The translations under genes and the position numbers were made by a program. The notes under the pieces were generated by a model. It did no database searches, had not been told where the DNA came from, and was given only the letters and a program-made list of their open reading frames with translations. Of a stretch of 64,000 bases of DNA, positions 56,329 to 64,000 are shown piece after piece (positions within the stretch are counted from its first letter, which is position 1; every line of letters starts with the position of its first letter). This DNA comes from Brevundimonas vesicularis (lineage in GTDB: Bacteria; Pseudomonadota; Alphaproteobacteria; Caulobacterales; Caulobacteraceae). Location of the stretch: contig NZ_JACHLJ010000001.1 of assembly GCF_014204545.1 (NCBI RefSeq), positions 868,001 through 932,000 of the forward strand, in the 5' to 3' direction.

Positions 56329-57090
56329 TTACTGGAAGTTGGCAAAGGCGCCGCCGTCCACCAGCAGCGCCGCGCCGGACATATAGCCCGCCATGTCCGA
56401 GGCCAGGAAGGCGACGACCGAGGCGATGTCCTCCGGTCGGCCCAGACGCCCCAGCGGGATGCGACCTTCCATATATTCGCGCTTCTTCGGATCGGCGAGG
56501 TCGTCCTTGTTGATGTCTGTGGCGATGGTGCCCGGGAGGACCGAGTTGCAGCGGATGCCATGACGGCCCAGGGCGACGGCGCAGGACTGCATCAGGCTGT
56601 GCACCCCCGCCTTGGTCGGGGTGTAATGGGTCTGCATCTCGCCGCCGACCAGGGCGGAGATCGAGCTGATGGCGACGATGGCGCCGCCATCGCCCTGCTT
56701 CACCATCTGATTGGCCGCCGCCTGCACCATGTAATAGGCGCCGTGCAGATTGACCTCCATCGTCCGACGCAGGGTCTCGACCGGCATGTCGAGGAAGGCG
56801 TGGAAGGGGCAGATGCCGGCGTTGGAGACAAAGACGTCGACCCGACCCAGCGCCTGAACGGCGGCGGCGACGAAGGCTGCGGCGCTCTCGGGCTGGGCCA
56901 CGTCGCCGTCGACGGCGATGGCCCGGCGGCCCAGCGCCTCGATCTCGGCGACCACCTGGGCGGCGGCGGCCTCGTCCCGGAACGTATTGAGCGCGACATT
57001 CGCGCCCTGGCGTGCAGCTTCGATCGCCGTCGCCCGTCCGATACCCCGCGATGCGCCCGTGATCAGGACGACCTTGTTCTCAAGCAGCAT
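56329..57090 (-). CDS. L-rhamnose 1-dehydrogenase
   Basis: A 253-residue short-chain dehydrogenase, the first enzyme of the non-phosphorylative L-rhamnose pathway, which oxidises L-rhamnose to L-rhamnono-lactone with NAD(P)+. Cofactor motif TGASRGIGRA; catalytic HYTPTKAG (Tyr, Lys). The stretches VSNAGICPFHAFLDMP, SSISALVGGEMQ and VLPGTIATDINKDDLADP are close to the characterised Sphingomonas and Azotobacter enzymes from memory. It follows the IclR gene by 24 bases and precedes lldD by nine. Confidence 0.9.
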   Translation of the reverse strand: MLLENKVVLITGASRGIGRATAIEAARQGANVALNTFRDEAAAAQVVAEIEALGRRAIAVDGDVAQPESAAAFVAAAVQALGRVDVFVSNAGICPFHAFLDMPVETLRRTMEVNLHGAYYMVQAAANQMVKQGDGGAIVAISSISALVGGEMQTHYTPTKAGVHSLMQSCAVALGRHGIRCNSVLPGTIATDINKDDLADPKKREYMEGRIPLGRLGRPEDIASVVAFLASDMAGYMSGAALLVDGGAFANFQ

Positions 57091-57114
57091 GGGGGCTCCG
57101 GCGGTGGTTCGGTT

Positions 57115-57921
57115 TCAAGGTTTGGGCGACCAGCCCAGGTCGGCGCTGATCGCATCGGCGGCCTCGGTCACGGTCTTGGTCAGTTCGGTCATCCGGGCAT
57201 CCGACATATATTGCGCAGCGGACGACACGCTGAGCGCGGCGACGATCTGGCCGTTCACCGACCGGATCGGGGCGGCGACGCAGCGGATCTGATCCTCGTT
57301 CTCTTCCAGATCGAAAGCGTAGCCCTTCTGGGCGTAGCCATGCATCCGCTCAAGCCAGACCGCGCGAGCCGACGAGTCGAAGGCGGCGCCCGGCTCGGCG
57401 TAGAAGTCGATCCAGTCCGCCTCGGTCTTGTCCAGGATCAGTGCCTTGCCCAGGCCAGTCGAGGCGATCGGATGACGTTCACCCAGGCGGGAGCCGATGT
57501 TGATCCGCCTGCGCCCCGCCACCTTGTCCAGATAGAGCGCATGACGGCCGTCCAGCACGCCCAGATGCACGGTGTCATCGGTCTGGGCCGACAGCTGTTC
57601 CAACCAGGGCCGGGCGACGCGCGGCAAATGCATCTGCTGGCTGGCCGCATGACCCAGCTCCAGCAGTTTCGGACCGAGGGAATAGCCCTCGCGCGGGCGG
57701 AAGGACAGCAGCCGCCGCTCGACCAGGGCCGAGGCCAGACGGTGGGTCGTGCTGCGCGTCAGCTCCAGCTTTTCGGACAGTTCGGCCAGCGGCAGGGAGC
57801 CGTCGATCAGGGCGTCGATGACGTCCAGACCCCGCAGCAGGGTCTGGCTGCCGGACGCCTTGGCGCCGACCTCTTCATCCCCATCGACCTGTGCGGTCTT
57901 GATTGACGGCGTTCGTCCCAT
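57115..57921 (-). CDS. IclR-family regulator of the rhamnose locus
   Basis: A 268-residue regulator with an N-terminal winged helix (LPLAELSEKLELTRSTTHRLASAL) and a GAF-like effector domain (IASTGLGKALI, CVAAPIRSVNGQIVAALSVSS). ATG 57921 has an AGGA ribosome site; the frame is open 39 bases upstream. It heads the minus-strand unit with L-rhamnose dehydrogenase and lldD and diverges from the plus-strand rhamnose genes, so it probably controls both directions through the repeats at 57933-57945 and/or 58037-58055. Confidence 0.92.
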   Translation of the reverse strand: MGRTPSIKTAQVDGDEEVGAKASGSQTLLRGLDVIDALIDGSLPLAELSEKLELTRSTTHRLASALVERRLLSFRPREGYSLGPKLLELGHAASQQMHLPRVARPWLEQLSAQTDDTVHLGVLDGRHALYLDKVAGRRRINIGSRLGERHPIASTGLGKALILDKTEADWIDFYAEPGAAFDSSARAVWLERMHGYAQKGYAFDLEENEDQIRCVAAPIRSVNGQIVAALSVSSAAQYMSDARMTELTKTVTEAADAISADLGWSPKP

Positions 57922-57932
57922 TTCGTAATCCT

Positions 57933-57945
57933 CATTCTCAGAATG
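57933..57945. promoter_or_regulatory. Short perfect inverted repeat near the IclR start
   Basis: CATTCTCAGAATG is a perfect palindrome with a single central base, 11 bases upstream of the IclR start codon. It is a candidate autoregulatory site. Confidence 0.4.
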
Positions 57946-58011
57946 TAGCAAAACGCGCAAGTCGCTCCGTTACACTGACCTGACTTTGACGCTGCGCACG
58001 GAGGAACGCCA

Positions 58012-58065
58012 GTGAAATCCCGCATTATGGGAGCAAATCACCAATCCTTGGTGATGACGCGATGA
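58012..58065 (+). CDS. 17-residue leader ORF coupled to L-rhamnonate dehydratase
   Basis: GTG at 58012 is preceded by GGAGG at seven bases' spacing and opens a 17-codon frame ([17 protein letters not shown]). Its TGA overlaps the ATG of the dehydratase gene as ATGA. The dehydratase start itself has no ribosome site, so ribosomes probably load at the leader and restart. The frame also contains two inverted repeats. The peptide is not recognised. Confidence 0.6.
   Translation: MKSRIMGANHQSLVMTR
58037..58055. promoter_or_regulatory. Inverted repeat ATCACCAA-TCC-TTGGTGAT
   Basis: A perfect 8-bp inverted repeat with three-base spacer, inside the leader ORF and ending six bases before the dehydratase start. 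It could be an IclR-type operator in DNA or a start-blocking hairpin in RNA. A second small repeat, TCCC/GGGA, lies at 58018-58031. Confidence 0.6.
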
Positions 58066-59255
58066 GCCGCCTGCCCCGCATCAAATACGTCCGCGCCTTC
58101 GTCGTGAAAAACGACGGCACCGGCGGCGGCGCCGATTACCACGATCAGGGCGACGGCCACTGGATCGACGACCACATCGCCACTCCCATGGCGAAATACC
58201 CCGAGTACCGCCAGAGCCGCCGCAGCTTCGGCATCAATGTGCTGGGCACATTGGTCGTCGAGATCGAGGCCGAGAACGGCGTGGTCGGATTTGCGGTGAC
58301 GACCGGCGGCGAACCCGCCGCCTATATCGTCGAGAAACACCTGGCCCGCTTCCTCGAGGGGCGCGATCCGTCCGAGGTCGAGAAGATCTGGGACCAGATG
58401 TATTTCTCGACCCAGTACTACGGCCGCAAGGGCCTGGTGGTGAACGCCATCTCCGGCGTGGATCTGGCGCTGTGGGACCTGCTGGGCCGTCTGCGCCAGG
58501 AGCCGGTCTTCGCCATGCTGGGCGGGGCGGTGCGCGACGAACTGACGTTCTACGCCACCGGCGCGCGGCCCGACAAAGCCAAGGAACTAGGCTTCATCGG
58601 CGGCAAGATGCCCCTGCACCACGGCCCGACCGAGGGCGAAGAAGGCCTGCACAAGAACATCGCTGAACTCGAAGCCATGCGGAACGCCTGCGGCGACGGC
58701 TTCTGGCTGATGTTCGACTGCTGGATGGCGCTGGACTTGAACTACGCGACACGTCTGGCCCACGAGGCCCACAAGCTGGGTCTGAAGTGGATCGAGGAGG
58801 CGCTTAGCCCCGACGATTACTGGGGCTATCAGGCGCTGAAGAAGAACGCCCCCAAGGGAATGCTGGTCACGACCGGCGAGCATGAGGCCACCCGCTGGGG
58901 CTTCCGCATGCTGCTGGAGATGGAATGCTGCGACATCATCCAGCCGGACGTGGGCTGGTGCGGCGGCGTCACCGAACTGCAGAAAATTTCGGCCCTGGCC
59001 GACGCCAAGGGCGTGCTGATGATCCCTCACGGTTCGTCGGTCTATTCCTACCACTTCGTGGTGACGCGCCATAACAGCCCGTTCGCCGAATTCCTGATGA
59101 TGGCCCCCGGCGCCGACGAGGTCGTGCCCATGTTCCACCCGCAACTGATCGGCGAACCCGTCCCCGTAAACGGCCGCCTGAAGGTTCCAGATACGCCCGG
59201 CTTCGGCGTCGAGCTGAACCGCGACATCGCCCTGCATCGCCCCTACGCGCGTTAA
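58062..59255 (+). CDS. rhmD: L-rhamnonate dehydratase
   Basis: An enolase-superfamily enzyme of 397 residues that removes water from L-rhamnonate to give 2-keto-3-deoxy-L-rhamnonate, using Mg2+. It closely follows E. coli Rhm[11 protein letters not shown] near the start, [78 protein letters not shown] and the end [16 protein letters not shown]. It begins the plus-strand rhamnose unit and relies on an overlapping leader ORF for translation. Confidence 0.95.
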   Translation: MSRLPRIKYVRAFVVKNDGTGGGADYHDQGDGHWIDDHIATPMAKYPEYRQSRRSFGINVLGTLVVEIEAENGVVGFAVTTGGEPAAYIVEKHLARFLEGRDPSEVEKIWDQMYFSTQYYGRKGLVVNAISGVDLALWDLLGRLRQEPVFAMLGGAVRDELTFYATGARPDKAKELGFIGGKMPLHHGPTEGEEGLHKNIAELEAMRNACGDGFWLMFDCWMALDLNYATRLAHEAHKLGLKWIEEALSPDDYWGYQALKKNAPKGMLVTTGEHEATRWGFRMLLEMECCDIIQPDVGWCGGVTELQKISALADAKGVLMIPHGSSVYSYHFVVTRHNSPFAEFLMMAPGADEVVPMFHPQLIGEPVPVNGRLKVPDTPGFGVELNRDIALHRPYAR

Positions 59256-59276
59256 GACGAAAGCCTCTCCGCCACC

Positions 59277-60140
59277 ATGAAACTGCTGCGTTACGGCCCC
59301 AAGGGCCAGGAAAAGCCGGGCACGCTGGACGCCGAGGGGCGTATCCGCGACCTGTCCGGCGTTATCGCCGACATCACGCCGGACCAACTGCATGGCCCGA
59401 CGATCGAGGCGCTGAAGGCCATCGACCCGACCACCCTCCCTTTGGTCGAGGGCCAGCCCCGCTATGGCGTGCCGATCAATGGCGTGCGCAAATTCCTGGC
59501 CATCGGCCTGAACTTCGCCGACCACGCGGCGGAATCGAACCTGCCGATCCCGGCCGAGCCGGTTCTGTTCACCAAGGCCATCACCTGTCTGAACGGGCCG
59601 AACGATGACGTGGTCATCCCGCGCGGCTCGGAAAAGACCGACTGGGAGGTCGAGCTGGGCATCGTCATCGGCAAGCCCGCCAGCTATGTCACCCAGGAAG
59701 AGGCGCTGGATCACGTCGCCGGCTATGTGCTGATCAACGACGTGTCGGAACGCGCCTATCAGACCGAGCGCGGCGGCACTTGGGACAAGGGCAAGGGCTG
59801 CGACACCTTCGGCCCCGTCGGCCCCTGGCTAGTCACGACCGACGAGGTCGGCGACGTCCAGAACCTGGACATGTGGCTGGACCTCAACGGCCAGCGGATG
59901 CAGACCGGCAATACGAAGACGATGATCTTCGGCGTGGCCGAGATCGTGTCCTACGTCAGCCAGTTCATGACGCTGGAGCCTGGCGACCTGATCACCACCG
60001 GCACCCCGCCCGGCGTCGGCCTGGGCCAGAAGCCGGAGCCCTTCTACCTGAAGGCCGGCGACGTGATGGAGTTGGGCATCGACAAGCTGGGCAGCCAGCG
60101 CCAGGCGGTGGTCGCCTGGTCCAGGGACGCCGTCGCATGA
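59277..60140 (+). CDS. 2,4-diketo-3-deoxy-L-rhamnonate hydrolase (FAH family)
   Basis: A 287-residue fumarylacetoacetate hydrolase family enzyme. The metal-binding site shows as EVELGIVIG and the substrate side as GLNFADHAAES; GDLITTGTPPGVGLG is the family end motif. In the Sphingomonas non-phosphorylative rhamnose route this enzyme (LRA6) splits the diketo acid into pyruvate and L-lactate, and the gene context here is the same. It follows the dehydratase by 21 bases and overlaps the next gene by four. Confidence 0.9.
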   Translation: MKLLRYGPKGQEKPGTLDAEGRIRDLSGVIADITPDQLHGPTIEALKAIDPTTLPLVEGQPRYGVPINGVRKFLAIGLNFADHAAESNLPIPAEPVLFTKAITCLNGPNDDVVIPRGSEKTDWEVELGIVIGKPASYVTQEEALDHVAGYVLINDVSERAYQTERGGTWDKGKGCDTFGPVGPWLVTTDEVGDVQNLDMWLDLNGQRMQTGNTKTMIFGVAEIVSYVSQFMTLEPGDLITTGTPPGVGLGQKPEPFYLKAGDVMELGIDKLGSQRQAVVAWSRDAVA

Positions 60141-60886
60141 GCGCCTATCAGGGACGTTTCACCGGCCGCACCGCCGTCGTCACCGGCGGCGCCTCGGGCC
60201 TGGGCAAGGCCTCGGCCGCGCGCATCATCGCCGAGGGCGGCCAGGTCTCGCTGTGGGACCTGAATGCAGACGCCTTGGCCGCCGCAGCCGTCGAGATCGG
60301 CGCGCAACATTTCGTGGCGCTGGACGTGTCGGACGCCGATGCGGTCGCCGCCGCTGCCGCCGAGGCGAACCAGACGCTGGGCAGGATAGACATCCTGATC
60401 GCTTCGGCCGGCATCACCGGGGCCACCGTGCCCGTCCATGAGTTCCCGATCGACAGTTGGAAACGGGTCGTGGACATCAACCTGAACGGCGTCTTCTACT
60501 GCTCGCGCGCCATCGTGCCCTTCATGCTCGAGAACGGCTATGGCCGGATCGTCAACGTCGCCTCGGTCGCGGGCAAGGAAGGCAATCCGAACGCCAGCGC
60601 CTATTCGGCGTCCAAGGCCGGGGTGATTGGCTTCACCAAGTCGCTGGGCAAGGAGCTGGCCGGCAAGGGCGTCATCGCCAATGCCCTGACCCCCGCCACC
60701 TTCGAAAGCCCGATCCTGGCCCAGATGCCGCAAAGCCAGGTCGACTACATGCGCTCCAAGATCCCCATGGGTCGCCTGGGCGAGGTCGACGAGAGCGCCG
60801 CCATGGTCTGTTTCATGGCCTCGGAAGAATGCAGCTTCACCACCGCCTCGACGTTCGACACGTCGGGCGGACGCACAACCTACTAG
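60137..60886 (+). CDS. 2-keto-3-deoxy-L-rhamnonate 4-dehydrogenase (SDR)
   Basis: A 249-residue short-chain dehydrogenase with TGGASGLGKA, NASA-type ASAGITG, and catalytic YSASK. Its position between the hydrolase and lactonase genes matches LRA5, which oxidises 2-keto-3-deoxy-L-rhamnonate at C4 with NAD+. Its ATG overlaps the stop of the hydrolase gene (ATGA). The specific role is assigned by context; the fold is certain. Confidence 0.87.
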   Translation: MSAYQGRFTGRTAVVTGGASGLGKASAARIIAEGGQVSLWDLNADALAAAAVEIGAQHFVALDVSDADAVAAAAAEANQTLGRIDILIASAGITGATVPVHEFPIDSWKRVVDINLNGVFYCSRAIVPFMLENGYGRIVNVASVAGKEGNPNASAYSASKAGVIGFTKSLGKELAGKGVIANALTPATFESPILAQMPQSQVDYMRSKIPMGRLGEVDESAAMVCFMASEECSFTTASTFDTSGGRTTY

Positions 60887-60895
60887 GCGCGAAAG

Positions 60896-61798
60896 GTGGG
60901 TTCGGATCTTCGCATCGTCGACAGCCACGTCCACCTGTGGGACCTGTCGCGTGCGCGCTATGGCTGGCTTCAGGACGATCCCCTGCCGAACAATCCGGCG
61001 GGGGACATGAGTCCCATCGCCAACGCGAACTACCTGCTGGACGACTACCTCGACGACACGACCGGCTGGCGCGTGGACAAGATCGTCCACGTCGAGGCCG
61101 GCCAGCCGGTGGGCCAGCAGTTGGCCGAGACCGACTGGCTCCAGTCCCTGGCCGATGACCGTGGCTATCCGCACGCCATCGTCGCCGGCGCCGACCTGCT
61201 CGATCCCGATCTCGACGCGCTGCTGGAAGCCCATGCTGCGCGTCCGAACGTGCGCGGCGTGCGCCAGATCGTCTGCTGGCACGAGGATCCGCTGAAGACC
61301 TATACCGACCGCGACCTGTTGCGCGATCCGCAGTGGGTCGAGGGGCTGGCCAAGCTGGGGCGCCACGGTCTGTCGTTCGACCTTCAGCTCTATCCGTCGC
61401 AGATGGCGACCGCCGCCATCATCGCCGCGCGCCATCCCGACATTCCCATGATCGTCAACCACGCGGGCCTGCCGACCGACCGCGACGACATCGGCATGGA
61501 ACGCTGGCGGATAGGATTGCGCCTGCTGGCCGCCCAGCCCCAGGTCTCGATCAAGATCTCCGGCCTGGGCATCACCGACCGGGCCTGGACGCCTGAAACC
61601 ATCCGCCCGATCATCCTGGAATGCATCGACGCCTTCGGGACCGAGCGCGCCATGTTCGCCTCCGACTTCCCTGTCGAAAGCGTCCACGGAACCTTCGACG
61701 CCTTCTACTCCGCCTTCGACGCGATCACGGCCGACTTCTCGGCCGACGAGCGCGACCGCCTGTTCGCCGCCAACGCCGAGGCGATCTACCGCATCTGA
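60896..61798 (+). CDS. L-rhamnono-gamma-lactonase (amidohydrolase family)
   Basis: A 300-residue TIM-barrel amidohydrolase with the metal site HxH in VDSHVHLWD, a central His in IVNHAGLP, and the acid Asp in FASDFPVES. In this pathway (LRA2 in Sphingomonas) such an enzyme opens rhamnono-lactone to L-rhamnonate. It begins at GTG 60896, nine bases after the dehydrogenase stop. Related family members act on other sugar lactones, so the assignment leans on context. Confidence 0.87.
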   Translation: MGSDLRIVDSHVHLWDLSRARYGWLQDDPLPNNPAGDMSPIANANYLLDDYLDDTTGWRVDKIVHVEAGQPVGQQLAETDWLQSLADDRGYPHAIVAGADLLDPDLDALLEAHAARPNVRGVRQIVCWHEDPLKTYTDRDLLRDPQWVEGLAKLGRHGLSFDLQLYPSQMATAAIIAARHPDIPMIVNHAGLPTDRDDIGMERWRIGLRLLAAQPQVSIKISGLGITDRAWTPETIRPIILECIDAFGTERAMFASDFPVESVHGTFDAFYSAFDAITADFSADERDRLFAANAEAIYRI

Positions 61799-61861
61799 CA
61801 CCCAGTCCGCCGAAGCCGCATCAAGACGGCTAGGCCCCGAGGAAATCCAGGAGAGTACCCC

Positions 61862-63127
61862 ATGGTCATCGAGACCGACGCCGCACACACCCCCGGAGGC
61901 CTGGCTAAACCCGCCGGTTCGCTGAAGGGGCCGCTGGCCTTCGCCATCGCCTGCTTCCTGATCTGGGGCCTGGCCTACGGCTTGCTGGACGTGCTGAACA
62001 AGCATTTCCAGGAGACTCTGAACATCAGCCAAGCCGACAGCGCTTGGCTGCAGATCGCCTATTTCGGGGCCTATCTGCTGCTGTCGATTCCCGCGGGGAT
62101 GCTGCTGCACGCGCGCGGTTACAAGTTCGGCATCGTCTCGGGTCTTGCGGTGACCGCCATCGGCGCCCTGTTGTTCATCCCGGCGGCGGGCGCGGGCGCC
62201 TTCCTGCCCTTCGTCGGCTCTATGTTCGTCCTCGCCGCCGGTCTGTGCATCCTTGAGACCAGCGCCGACACCTACGTCAACGTCCTGGGCGATCCGGCCA
62301 AGGCCTCGCAACGTTTGAACCTGGCCCAGTCTTTCAATGCGCTTGGCGTCTTCTTCGGTCCCCTGATCGGCGGCGCGGTCTTTTTCAGCCCGACGACGAC
62401 CGAAGCCCTGGGCGGCGCGACCCGTTCGATCCAGATCGTCTACGGGCTGATCGCCGTCGGCGTGGTCCTGTTCGCCCTTGCCGTCTGGCGCGCCCGCCTG
62501 CCGGAGACCGGTCTGTCCGACCACGGCGGCGCGGTGCAAGGCGACGCCCCTGCCCTGCCCCTGTCCAAACAGCCGCACTTCGTCGCCGGCGTGATCACCC
62601 AAGCCCTCTACATCGGCGCCCAGGTCGGCATCGGCGCCTATTTCATCAATCTGGTGACGCATAATTGGCAGGGCCTGACGTCGCAACAGGGCGCCTTCAT
62701 GCTGTCGCTCGCGGCCATCGGCTATCTGGTGGGTCGTTTCTTCGCCACCGCCCTGCTGCTGAAGATCAAGCCACGCGTGCTTCTGACGGCCTATGGCGTC
62801 ATCAATATCGTGCTGACGCTGATTGTCGCCGCCGGCATCGACAAGGTCTCGCCCATCGCCCTGCTGGCCGTCTTCTTCTTCATGTCCACCATGTTCGCGA
62901 CCATCTTCGCCTTGGGCACCGCCGGCCTGGGCGCCGGCACCAAGAAGGCCTCGTCCCTCATGGTCATGGCCATTGGCGGCGGCGTTCTGCTGCCTTGGCC
63001 GATGGGCCGGATCGCCGATCTGTACGGCGCCAATGTCGCCTTCCTCCTGCCCGCCGCCTGCTTCGCCGTCGTCGCCTGGTACGGCTGGAAAGGTGCGGGG
63101 CTGGGACTGAAGGCGGAGGCGAAGTGA
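61862..63127 (+). CDS. FucP-like MFS sugar symporter (probably L-rhamnose)
   Basis: A 421-residue inner-membrane carrier of the fucose-permease family: CFLIWGLAYGLLDVLNKHFQET at helix 1, YLLLSIPAGMLLHARGYKFG, and SADTYVNVLGDPAKASQRLNLAQSFNALG are typical. Lying in the rhamnose operon, it most likely imports free L-rhamnose or L-fucose. It overlaps the following glycosidase gene by one base (TGATG), so the two are coupled. Confidence 0.9.
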   Translation: MVIETDAAHTPGGLAKPAGSLKGPLAFAIACFLIWGLAYGLLDVLNKHFQETLNISQADSAWLQIAYFGAYLLLSIPAGMLLHARGYKFGIVSGLAVTAIGALLFIPAAGAGAFLPFVGSMFVLAAGLCILETSADTYVNVLGDPAKASQRLNLAQSFNALGVFFGPLIGGAVFFSPTTTEALGGATRSIQIVYGLIAVGVVLFALAVWRARLPETGLSDHGGAVQGDAPALPLSKQPHFVAGVITQALYIGAQVGIGAYFINLVTHNWQGLTSQQGAFMLSLAAIGYLVGRFFATALLLKIKPRVLLTAYGVINIVLTLIVAAGIDKVSPIALLAVFFFMSTMFATIFALGTAGLGAGTKKASSLMVMAIGGGVLLPWPMGRIADLYGANVAFLLPAACFAVVAWYGWKGAGLGLKAEAK

Positions 63128-64000
63128 TGCGTCTTCGCACCGCCCTCCTCGCCTTCACGCTGTTGGCCGGCTCTACGGCGGCCTGCGCTCAAACGGTCGC
63201 GCCCACCCCTGCCATCGCACCGGCCACACCAATCGACCGCCATGCGCTGGTCACGCGCCACAACGTGACCTTGACCGCCATCGATCGCCATGCGCCGATC
63301 ATGCTGGGCAATGGCGACCTGGGCTTCACCGCCGACATCACCGGGCTTCAAACCTTCCCGGAACAGTATTCGGAATTGGCGCCTCTGTTGACCATGGCCC
63401 AATGGGCCTGGCACAGCTTTCCTAACCCGAACGGATATAGTGAACAGGACGGCCTGATCGATGTGCCCGTGCCGGGCCGGGGCGAACAGCCCTATGCTTG
63501 GATGAAGTCTTGGTCCGTGGCCGAGACGCAACCCGCCTACACCTGGCTGCGGGCCAATCCGCATCGGTTCTCGCTCAGTCGCATCGGCCTGACCTTCGCC
63601 GACGGCAAGGCGCTGGACTTCGCCAAGATCGCAGACACGTACCAGACCCTGGACTTGTGGTCCGGTGCCCTGACCAGCCGCTTCACCTACGACGGCCAGT
63701 CGGTCGAGATCGTGACCCGCGTCCACCCGATGGTGGACATGCTCATGGTCGAGATCGCCTCGCCTCTCGTTTCATCTCAGGGCCTGGGCGTCCAGGTCCG
63801 CTATCCCGGCGTGAATCCCGCCATCAATCCCGACCCGACGATGTTCCACAGCGATGGCGAACAGAGCCTGAATATCGTCGCCTCCGACACAGGCGACGTC
63901 CACATTCGCCGCACCTTGGACGGCGCCACCTATTATTCCGGCATCACCGCATCCGGTAAGATCGAACAAAGCGCCCCCGACACTTTTCGCGTGGCTGCTG
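63127..64000 (+). CDS. Secreted glycoside hydrolase-like protein (C-terminus beyond window)
   Basis: An exported protein with signal peptide (LLAGSTAACAQ), of which 291 residues are seen. The opening RHNVTLTAIDRHAPIMLGNGDLGFTADITG is like the N-terminal beta-sandwich of clan (alpha/alpha)6 glycosidases that act on plant oligosaccharides. No catalytic residue is inside the visible part, so the family cannot be named. Being coupled to the rhamnose carrier, it may release rhamnose from pectic side chains; this is inferred from context. Confidence 0.7.
   Translation, partial: MRLRTALLAFTLLAGSTAACAQTVAPTPAIAPATPIDRHALVTRHNVTLTAIDRHAPIMLGNGDLGFTADITGLQTFPEQYSELAPLLTMAQWAWHSFPNPNGYSEQDGLIDVPVPGRGEQPYAWMKSWSVAETQPAYTWLRANPHRFSLSRIGLTFADGKALDFAKIADTYQTLDLWSGALTSRFTYDGQSVEIVTRVHPMVDMLMVEIASPLVSSQGLGVQVRYPGVNPAINPDPTMFHSDGEQSLNIVASDTGDVHIRRTLDGATYYSGITASGKIEQSAPDTFRVAA

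Noticed and set aside
55495..57906. An 803-residue plus-strand open frame
   Set aside because: Shadow of lldD, the L-rhamnose dehydrogenase and the IclR gene, all of which have clear motifs on the minus strand.
60044..62686. An 880-residue minus-strand open frame
   Set aside because: It is antisense to four well-identified rhamnose genes and reads as a typical GC-rich shadow frame.

Overview
The window is GC-rich and densely coded. It looks like a chromosomal segment of an aerobic alphaproteobacterium in the Caulobacter/Brevundimonas group. That placement is inferred from the flbT/flaF pair, an ExbB with a long N-terminal extension, a tRNA-His with A73, a large carbohydrate-type TonB-dependent receptor beside tryptophan-halogenase homologues, and overall protein flavour. 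No rRNA, IS element, phage module or CRISPR array was seen. Five tRNA genes are present: His, Phe, Thr, Leu and Ser.

Region 1 (1 to about 27.4 kb) is core chromosome. It holds an M28 peptidase (partial), ligA, a DUF2147 protein, an aldo/keto reductase, the exbB-exbD-tonB operon, and a tightly packed minus-strand operon murA-DUF2948-UPF0262-infA-maf-RNase G/E-yacG. Then come msrB, an S41-like protein, lipB, a short FliN-like protein, mgtE, a membrane-anchored lysozyme, isovaleryl-CoA dehydrogenase, DUF3008, exoD, flbT-flaF, two small acidic proteins, a MoxR-type ATPase, a lipoprotein, an HD hydrolase and a Nudix/winged-helix regulator. Region 1 also carries two unusual RNA-level signals. One is a 21-codon minus-strand ORF at 22050-22115 whose near-perfect Shine-Dalgarno can fold into a hairpin. 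The other is a hairpin that hides the ribosome site of the DUF3008 gene.

Region 2 (27.4-28.2 kb) follows tRNA-Ser(CGA) and contains the frameshifted C-terminal remnant of a cation:proton antiporter. It marks the border with the sugar island.

Region 3 (28.2-43.4 kb) is a beta-glucan/oligoglucoside utilisation locus. It has a LacI regulator, two tandem tryptophan-halogenase-family flavoproteins, a TonB-dependent receptor, two GH3 glycosidases and two MFS carriers. Two near-identical operators resembling the ideal lac operator (38121-38138 and 43393-43410) lie upstream of its two minus-strand transcription units.

Region 4 (43.4-55.1 kb) is a pectin/uronate locus: carboxylesterase, esterase-like hydrolase, hexuronate MFS, a 2-keto-4-pentenoate hydratase homologue, a second LacI regulator, an RpiB-family isomerase, kduI, kduD, kdgK and a PL10 pectate lyase. 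Four copies of an ACCGGT-centred operator sit at the starts of its transcription units.

Region 5 (55.1-64.0 kb) encodes the complete non-phosphorylative L-rhamnose pathway. In reaction order it has L-rhamnose 1-dehydrogenase, lactonase, L-rhamnonate dehydratase, 4-dehydrogenase and diketo-acid hydrolase. An FMN L-lactate dehydrogenase can consume one product, and an IclR regulator, a FucP-like carrier and the start of a secreted glycosidase complete the set. Pectin contains both galacturonate and rhamnose, so regions 4 and 5 together look like a pectin/rhamnogalacturonan utilisation island. The L-rhamnonate dehydratase gene is preceded by an overlapping 17-codon leader ORF that appears to supply its only good ribosome binding site.
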